The position numbers and the translations under genes were made by a program. From Parvibaculum indicum (lineage in GTDB: Bacteria > Pseudomonadota > Alphaproteobacteria > Parvibaculales > Parvibaculaceae), in contig NZ_JAASQO010000001.1 in the NCBI RefSeq assembly GCF_011762095.1, positions 186,001-250,000 of the forward strand: DNA of 64,000 nucleotides, read 5' to 3'. Positions 63,454 to 64,000 of the stretch are shown one piece after another. A model generated the notes under the pieces. The model did not search any database and was not told where the DNA came from. It was given only the letters and a program-made list of their open reading frames with translations. The first letter of the stretch is position 1; every line of letters begins with the position of its first letter.

Positions 63454-64000
63454 GTGAACGAACGAGCCGGCATACGCTATCCGCAGTTCTACATCACGAC
63501 CGCGCAGCCCTGCCCCTATCTGCCCGGACGCTACGAGAAGAAGGTCTTCACCCATCTCCTCGGCGAAGATCCGGTCGCCCTCAACGACCTGCTGACCGAA
63601 GCCGGCTTCCGCCGCAGCCAGAACATCGCCTATCGGCCCGCCTGCGACGGCTGCGATGCCTGCGTCTCCGTCCGCGTGATCGTGGACGAGTTCGCACCGG
63701 GCCGGAATTTCCGCAAGCTGCTGAACCGCAACGCCGATATTACCGCGGTATCGCGCCCGCCCCGTGCCACGCAGGAGCAATTCGCCCTGCTGCGCACCTA
63801 TCTCGATGCCCGCCATCCCGATGGCGGCATGGCCGATATGACGGCCATGGACTACAGCTCCATGATCGAGGACACGACCATCGAGACCGAGGTCATCGAA
63901 TACCGCGCGGCGGACCCGGCGGTCGCCTCCCCCGACCCCGGCGGCCAGCCGCCGCTCATCGCCGCCGCGCTGACCGACCGGCTGCATGACGGTCTCTCCA
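63454..64000 (+). CDS. bpt: Aspartate/glutamate leucyltransferase or arginyltransferase (Bpt/Ate family), 3' end beyond the window
   Basis: N-end-rule aminoacyl-tRNA-protein transferase. About 182 residues are visible, starting at GTG 63454 with GAGG upstream. N-terminal features are the PCPYLPGRYEKKVFTHL stretch, with the early Cys, and the CDGCDACVSVRVIV cluster near residue 70, which typify the family. In bacteria these are usually leucyltransferases for N-terminal Asp/Glu. The remaining C-terminal part lies outside the window. Confidence 0.93.
   Translation, partial: MNERAGIRYPQFYITTAQPCPYLPGRYEKKVFTHLLGEDPVALNDLLTEAGFRRSQNIAYRPACDGCDACVSVRVIVDEFAPGRNFRKLLNRNADITAVSRPPRATQEQFALLRTYLDARHPDGGMADMTAMDYSSMIEDTTIETEVIEYRAADPAVASPDPGGQPPLIAAALTDRLHDGLS

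Overview
The window is chromosomal DNA from a GC-rich alphaproteobacterium. Evidence for the class: a C4-pathway 5-aminolevulinate synthase (hemA), a Ros/MucR-family regulator, an LdtR-type MarR regulator beside an L,D-transpeptidase, a CBP3-type ubiquinol-cytochrome c chaperone, a glyA-nrdR-rib-nusB-thiL run ending near a proton-pumping pyrophosphatase, and an ubi chaperone-DUF177-plsX-fabH-ihfA-merR run. Content and intergenic repeats recall Parvibaculum-like Hyphomicrobiales, but that finer placement is inference. No prophage, insertion sequence, CRISPR array, rRNA or replication origin was seen. Gene density is ordinary and nearly every gene is housekeeping or metabolic.

Layout. 1-5.4 kb (minus): truncated DAACS symporter, glpX, hom, class I/II aminotransferase. 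5.6-10.9 kb: a lipoprotein of unknown function, a class I PHA synthase with a long Lys/Ala-rich N-terminal tail, a methyltransferase and a DMT permease. 11.2-15.6 kb: the rplM-rpsI operon (terminated at 14.57 kb) and argC, separated by a divergent TetR/flavin-monooxygenase pair with a clean palindromic operator. 15.8-23.3 kb: DHA2 permease, thioesterase, GNAT, enoyl-CoA hydratase, CoA-binding protein, metY, ctaA, DUF2842 and a 26-residue membrane peptide. 23.4-28.6 kb: tRNA-Pro(GGG), merR, ihfA, fabH, plsX, DUF177, chaperone, with bamE divergent. 28.7-39.2 kb (minus): acyltransferase, hppA, then thiL-nusB-ribH-ribBX-ribE-ribD-nrdR-glyA. 39.2-39.8 kb is an AT-rich gene-free stretch in front of the MucR-like gene. 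40.2-49.4 kb: DUF6898, hemA, GDPD, L,D-transpeptidase with LdtR, a three-gene valine catabolic set (mmsB, 3-hydroxyisobutyryl-CoA hydrolase, acyl-CoA dehydrogenase) and hemB. 49.5-54.8 kb (minus): a co-directional run exbB-exbD1-exbD2-TonB-like-dehydrogenase-ornithine decarboxylase-TetR. 55-64 kb (mostly plus): MarR, a hybrid histidine kinase, a flavin reductase (minus), motA-motB, RDD protein, SLC13/TrkA-C transporter and a truncated bpt.

How genes work together. hemA and hemB supply the first two steps of heme synthesis, and ctaA uses heme O to make heme A. hom and metY belong to homoserine/methionine synthesis. plsX and fabH start phospholipid and fatty acid synthesis. The rib cluster covers riboflavin synthesis, but its RibBA homologue has lost the zinc ligands of the GTP cyclohydrolase II half, so that activity must come from elsewhere. 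The acyl-CoA dehydrogenase, hydrolase and mmsB take isobutyryl-CoA toward methylmalonate semialdehyde.

The most unusual content is the Exb/Ton-type operon at 52.3-54.8 kb. One of its two ExbD subunits carries Asn in place of the proton-carrying Asp, and its TonB-like protein ends in a domain that does not look like TonB and carries four cysteines. The intergenic regions hold three families of palindromic repeats, in two places nested or fused to each other.
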